Below are positions 58,437 through 64,000 of a DNA stretch of 64,000 nt, piece after piece; the stretch's first letter is position 1, and each line of letters begins with the position of its first letter. The notes beneath the pieces were generated by a model. That model was not told the DNA's origin, made no database searches, and worked only from the letters and a program-made list of their open reading frames with translations. The stretch comes from Piscicola geometra (taxonomy: Eukaryota; Annelida; Clitellata; Hirudinida; Piscicolidae), in the NCBI GenBank assembly GCA_943735955.1, contig OX030957.1:3615801-3679800 (forward strand), in the 5' to 3' direction. The translations under genes and the position numbers were made by a program.

Positions 58437-59099
58437 GTAGTAGTTGAGTTCTTTTTGTTTGATCGTTAAAGTGGTCAGCAAACATTTTTCATGTAATGAA
58501 TCTTTTGCATATATTTATCTCTGTATGTGTTTTATGCTTATGTATTTTAATTATTATTTTTTTCGCTTTTTTAAATAATTTGATGGATTTTTTCAATACG
58601 TGTGTTTATTCAGGGTTGTTTTAAAAACTGTGTAAGAACTCATTATTTTACATTTATCAGTCAGTTTTTTTTACCACAAAAAATATATTTCACAAATTCA
58701 CACATTTAATTAAGAGTAAAACCTGAGGGCTAGTTTGAACACAAGATTTAAAAGATCAAGCAGAACCTTTCAATTGTTCACATAACTCTGTCATTCCAGC
58801 AAATTGTATGGAAGTCTTCGATGAACTTTTCTCAATATAGACAATTGTTTCCTTTTGTTGTGCAATGCCCTAAAAGCCTATTATTATGATATCGGCACTC
58901 CTAAAACATCGATAGTGATTTATTGAACTAGAACCGCACTGAGTATTTATTCTTACTTAATTTAGTACCGAATAGTTAAATTCCACAACGGAAAAATAGT
59001 ATAGGCGAATATGATTACTAATTACGTGTTTTTAGTTTTAAATCATGAATTATGTCTGATCAATTTTAGAGCATCTATTTATTTCGAAGACGTTCTTTT

Positions 59100-59470
59100 T
59101 CCCAAAGTACCTAAGAACTGGAATCATCCCGTTGGCCATTCACACTGACATGGTTATTCAACGTAGAGCCCCACAAACTGATTTATCCAAATTGCCCACA
59201 AAATGGTTAAAAAAGAATGAAATGGGCAAATTTTTTCACTAATTGAAGTTACATCCCGTGATGGAACCTGCATGCATAAGAGGATTATTCATCACTATTC
59301 TATGTTTGCTTCAGTTTAGCCCATGGCATCTTCAACAAGTTTTTAAAATCTTTTTTATTCCGAAGCATCTTGTGGGCAACGTAAATGTCGTAGGGGTTTT
59401 AAGTGGGTTTCTACGGTGGATAACCATGTCTGGTTGGGACGCTTCTGGAATGCTTCTAGTCTTTGGGAAG
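59100..59470. repeat. diverged inverted repeat, about 120-bp arms
   Basis: Plus-strand 59100-59220 resembles minus-strand 59470-59330: cccaaag, attcca/ctggaat region, gacatggttat.ca.cgtaga..ccca, then attgcccacaa.atg. The 78-codon frame at 59243-59479 lies in the right arm and loop and is probably a by-product. Confidence 0.65.
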
Positions 59471-60666
59471 ATTGAGTAGAAGGGTGTTCGTAGTGTTAAT
59501 TAACCTTATGGCGAAACGACTATGTTTTGTATACGTTTTTTCTTCTAATTTTAAAATTGCAAAACGATTACAAAAGAAAAATTGTCAAGTGAATTTAGCT
59601 CTAATGATTGACATTCTTAAGGAGTTTTATTACCTTTCCAATGCCCTTCAAGCTATAAACATAAATATTTATAAAAAGCTTAACTGATCAGAAAAACAAT
59701 AAATTTATTTAAAATATTCATAGATTGTGACGCCACTTAAAAAAAAGATGAAGTTATAAATTCTGAAATATTCAAAAACATTGATTTCGTTGAAAACATT
59801 ACTTTTAGAATAGTTTTATACTCACCAGATAGTATAATACTCTGAAAAATATTATTTCAATGGAATATTTATATATTTTTCGAAACTCAGATTATTTTTT
59901 TACTGTGAACCTCTTGGTAAAATTTGGAGACAGCTTTACTGAGCCAGCCCTTTCAATTAATTTTACACATACTCAAAACAAATATGCTCAATAATTGGTC
60001 TTTTTGACTGAGAAATGTTTAATCAGACTAATAAAATAAAAATAATAAGTTTTTTGTAAAAACAATTTGTTTTTATTAAGATATTTAGTTACTATATGTA
60101 CAAGGTAAATCCATAGTTTCTAGTCAAAATTCGTAAATAGAATTAAATACTATGGAGATATAATAAAACATGGAATAGCTCACAAGCCAAGCTGAAAGAA
60201 TTTTAGTCTGTTTATTGAAGATATTTATTCATAGAGCATTTTGTATTTATACGTTCAATTTACCTTCTGTAAATATATACTTCCTTCATAAATTTTTGAA
60301 TTCTTATTACACTTTCGTAGAATAAACTAACAAATTTCAAAATTTTATACAACAAACAAACTTAAAGGATAAAACTTCAACAATACTTTCAATGTTTTTC
60401 AAAGTTACAAAAAATGTTATATGTAAATATATTTTAAACATTCAAATATCATATTATTTTATAAATATTTTTCCAATTTTATACATAATAAAAACTTTAT
60501 ATCTGAATTGAATAAATGTCTTAGTTATTAAATTAATTTTCAAGTTGAAAAAAGTAACAAAAACCTATAGTTGAAATATTTAACTTTTCTCTACAAAATT
60601 CATAACTTTTCAATTTTGCAACCTTTTAAAAGAGTATTTATGCCATATAATACAATAAAACACCAG

Positions 60667-60670
<4 letters not shown>

Positions 60671-60742
<72 letters not shown>
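60671..60742. repeat. (AT)n microsatellite
   Basis: About 35 uninterrupted AT units. Confidence 0.95.
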
Positions 60743-60744
<2 letters not shown>

Positions 60745-62034
60745 TTTAATTTATAAAAGATGTATTTTTGAGTAAAAATCTATAAAAACTTGAACGCTAG
60801 GAGAAATGTTTTGGGCTTCATTTGTGAAATTGCGAAAATAGTTACGTACTTAAATTTAATCTTATTTGAACAAGAAAAAAATGTGAATGTATTTTAAATC
60901 ACTTTTTTTCTAAACCATTTCTAATTTCATTTCTGATGCAAGGTTTTTATTAGAATCTAAAGAAGCCTTATTCGCTTTTAAAACTTCGAAAATTTGTAAG
61001 AGTGAGCCGTAAGAATGAGAAAACGATTTTATACAACGAATGTGATGAGAACACACATCGATCAAAGTCAAAAAAACTTACACCCTCAAAACTAAATGAA
61101 AAGTAAGAATCAAACTCTTATTGCGTTTTAACATTTAAAAAATCGTTTCTCACGCATCCATTTTTCTAATCTGTCTACTTTTTAATGAACATTTTAAAGA
61201 ATTGATTGATAAATTCTCTTGAAAAAATTTAAAGAAAAAATTTTTATCTTTTGGGATTTTGTTTTTACTTTTATTGTATTAAAAGTATGGAAAAAAAAAA
61301 GTTATAATATTGTTATGACGCTTCTCTTCAAAGTTACTTTAAAATTTAATATTAAATAGCTTTTTTAATTCTTTTTTAAGTTTTTTAACTTTTTTTAAGT
61401 TGAGCAATTCATCTTATGTTCTATGTTTTTTAAACAAAAACTTTTTTATCTAAATTTTTAAAATTATTATTAACATAATTGAACATTAGAGTTATAATTA
61501 TAAAAAATTTAAACTTTCATTGTCCTAATGCTGCATTTGATGAACTTTTACAAATGCATCACTTTTAAGTGATGATTTCCTTGGATCGTGAAGAAATTCT
61601 CACACTAATAATTTTAAATTATAATCAACTGTGAAAGTAGCTTGGGATAAATAGCCACAAAACTGTAGAACAAACGCAAGCGCCGTCCCTATATACCAGA
61701 ATTAAATCAAGATATGAGTAAGAAACATAAGTTAAAGGCCTTCTCAAGAGATATCGTTGAAAATTGTTTTGAACGTTTTAAGGAATAGAAAGTCATGACC
61801 GACTTTGCAAGATGCAAATATGGGCACAGTCGTGATACCAGATAATGATAACTTGGACTGCAAAGTTGATTTAAAATTCCTTTTTTAGCTTTGTAAAATA
61901 TACAAGTCTTACACAAAAATGACCCGCATCAAATGGCACTAGGTACCATTAATTCACAGTGCCAGTGGAACTCTTTCCCTTATTGATTTTTTTTTAAATT
62001 GATGAAAATATTTTAGCATAATTTACGAGTGAAT

Positions 62035-62092
62035 AATGACGAGCATTATTATAGTGGCGTACAACCCGAACGGGCTTCCAGGCTAAATGGTG
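62035..62092 (-). mobile_element. SINE family A, 3' fragment
   Basis: Reverse complement of the SINE-A body end: tagtggcgtacaacccgaac and gggcttccaggct. On the minus strand this is the agcccgttcgggttatacgcc end of copy 1, followed by the ataatgctcgtcattatt tail. Confidence 0.8.
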
Positions 62093-64000
62093 ACTTGGTT
62101 TTCTAAATACTTTCTTCAAAAAAAGATAATGAAGACCTGCACAAAGCAATATCCAAAGTTAAGTGTCCCAAGGCTATAAAATGCTTCTCTACTCACAGGA
62201 ACAAGGAACCATCTGTGCTTCGTTTTAACATAGTAGCTGAAAGAGCTGTAAAGTTGATGGAGAATATTCGTTCTACTCGCTGATCTGAAAAATATATTAA
62301 CAGTAAATGTATTAAGATTAATACAAAAATATGAATGAAGATTAAAACTATAGAAATGCTGAATGTATTCATGTGTATTATATCAAAAACGTTTGAGCTA
62401 CCATGTGTATTTTAATAAAATGTAAACTGACTTAGGCTAATAAATGTGAAATTTGTCATAATCTTAGTGAACAAGCTCTCTTTTTCATCCTGATTGAGAT
62501 AACACACCTGTAATAAATTTCTTTTCGTAATAAACCATTTTGTACTACTAATTTATTCATCACGAGAACTCATACTATTATTATTTTTGTTATTTAAACT
62601 TATAAGAGTTTTAGCATTACTGTAATTTTTATGTGTCTCTGAGGTAATCTAAAAGTTAGGATGTGTTCGTTATATAAATTTAAAAAAAATTGAATTGATA
62701 GTTTTTTATTAAGAGAAATTAATATTATTTAAAAAAAATTTAAGGGTAAAAAAGTTTTAACTATGTTTTTTGGAACTGGAATGAACGGTGAAAAATTTAT
62801 TTTTTTAAAATGTATACAATATAACTAAAACGTTTTCACAATTTTCAATTGATTTATTTTTGGAGTTTTTTTATGTTTTTTGGTTTTTGTAATGTTTTTT
62901 GGTCTTTACAATGTTTTTAGGTTTTTATCATGTTTTTTGTTTTTGTTATTTTGTGTTTTCATTAGTTTAAAGTTTTAAATTTAGAAAAAACTTTGATCAA
63001 CTTGAGCTTATATGTTAACTTACCAAATAAAACTCTTGAACTAAGTTTTAATTTATATACGAAATATGAAAACGAAGGTGGTTTGAAGCTTCTTTAAAAA
63101 ATTACTTTATTTTTTACTATAAATCTTTCTTTTTAATGTTCGAGCAAGTGTTTGAAACGTAATGTAGCACGCACACTTGTGACTAGAATTTTTCTAAAGT
63201 TAAAAGAGGTAATATCATTAAAACTGAGTCAACTAAAAACATGATATGCAAGAAAATCGAAAGAAAAAATCTTATAATAGAAAAAAAAAACTTTATTTTT
63301 AAAAACTAGTTTTTTTATAGGACTTTTTTTCTCAAAAGAGAATAATCTGCTATCAGAGTCATTCTTAAATGCCCACAACTTACACGACATTCATGCGCGT
63401 TATCATATATCTTATAACCACCATGCAACCAGAATTTTTTAGTGTCTATTTGTGTGAATGATGATGACAGTGATTATGTATTTTGTGGTTATAGCGTTTA
63501 TAGTGTAGAAGGTGGTTTTAATAAAATGAACCTGGGTGAAATTAATGATAAATTTTGCCTGAAACGTGTAAATGTAAATCATATTATGGAAAAAGTTTAT
63601 TTAGGGATGTCATCGTTAAGTGGAACTGACGTTTTCTCAAATTTATGTACAATTTTCGTACAATATCATATTGTTTCATTAGTTTAATTGTTTTTTTTTG
63701 TTTTTTTAATAAAAAGTTAAACTAATATAAAAGGTTTCTAATTTATTTGAATTAGTATGCACAGCAACAATTACCCATATAGCATCTCATCATATAAATG
63801 ATAAGAGAGTCAAATGTCTGAATGCTCTTTTGAAATAAATTCTAATATTGAAACAAAATAATGGCTAAGCATTGAAAGTAAAACAAAATGACTCAATTAA
63901 AGGAGTTTTATAGATTTAATGGTCTTTATATCGTTCTGGTTCACTCCACTTCAATGTTAACTGTTATCAGACCAATTCTGTTTCGGTCTATTAAACATGA

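Larger units (their letters stand above)
57931..64000. other. gene-poor right end with microsatellites and repeat fragments
   Basis: Contains a (GTA)n array, a diverged inverted repeat, an (AT)n array and a SINE-A fragment, listed separately. A frame of 57 codons without ATG at about 62109-62283 (DLHKAISKVKCPKAIKCFST, then AERAVKLMENIRSTR) has coding-like composition and could be an exon or transposon fragment. An 81-codon frame at 63442-63687 starts with GTG. Neither is accepted as a gene. Otherwise AT-rich. Confidence 0.5.

Noticed and set aside
58190..58481. poly-Leu, poly-Ser, poly-Val and poly-Thr frames
   Set aside because: All are the (GTA)n microsatellite.
59243..59479. 78-codon plus-strand frame with a hydrophobic N-terminus
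   Set aside because: Lies in one arm and the loop of a diverged inverted repeat; no splice context or family match.
63442..63687. 81-codon frame near the right end
   Set aside because: Starts with GTG, no recognisable family, composition as expected for AT-rich DNA; could be part of an exon extending outside the window but not supportable.

Overview
This window reads as nuclear DNA of an invertebrate animal. It is AT-rich, the genes are split by many mostly short GT..AG introns, the standard code fits throughout, and the genes are recognisably metazoan. The intergenic and intronic DNA carries CR1-type LINE fragments ending in (GATT)n, two tRNA-derived SINE families, an LTR retrotransposon, foldback elements and many microsatellites. 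I cannot name the phylum. Nothing bacterial, organellar or phage-like is present. Exon models were assembled by hand from reading frame, splice sites and remembered family conservation; phases close for every multi-exon model given as complete.

Layout. 433-4507 (-) dyskerin (DKC1/Cbf5), 13 exons. 4794-5846 (+) DPM3, divergent from dyskerin. 7628-19611 (-) a 24-exon KMT2E/SETD5-family gene with a PHD finger and a very degenerate SET domain. 20962-23218 (+) a young LTR element with Gag and protease but no pol, and an unrelated segment in its place. 23372-23893 (-) a small secreted protein. 26012-28051 (-) thiamine pyrophosphokinase (TPK1), divergent from 29260-31946 (+) syntrophin. 34731-36506 (+) LACTB2. 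37842-39411 (+) a MICOS MIC26/MIC27 protein. 39749-40546 (+) MED30, tail to tail with 40659-41445 (-) SF3B6, which is head to head with 41910-44744 (+) folliculin (FLCN). 50903-57930 (-) a large, partly resolved leucine-rich-repeat locus. The last 6 kb is gene-poor and repeat-rich.

The genes do not form a pathway. They are mostly housekeeping functions: pseudouridylation and snoRNP assembly, GPI/N-glycan mannose donor synthesis, chromatin, thiamine cofactor, dystrophin complex, mitochondrial RNA turnover, cristae structure, Mediator, spliceosome and mTORC1 signalling. What links them is compact layout: three divergent pairs and one convergent pair with probably overlapping 3' ends.

The most unusual items are the LTR element whose pol is replaced by an intronless, low-complexity, host-like coding segment; the chromatin protein whose SET fold has lost its catalytic motifs; the large lysine/asparagine-rich LRR locus; and a foldback element whose loop and inner arms derive from a SINE.
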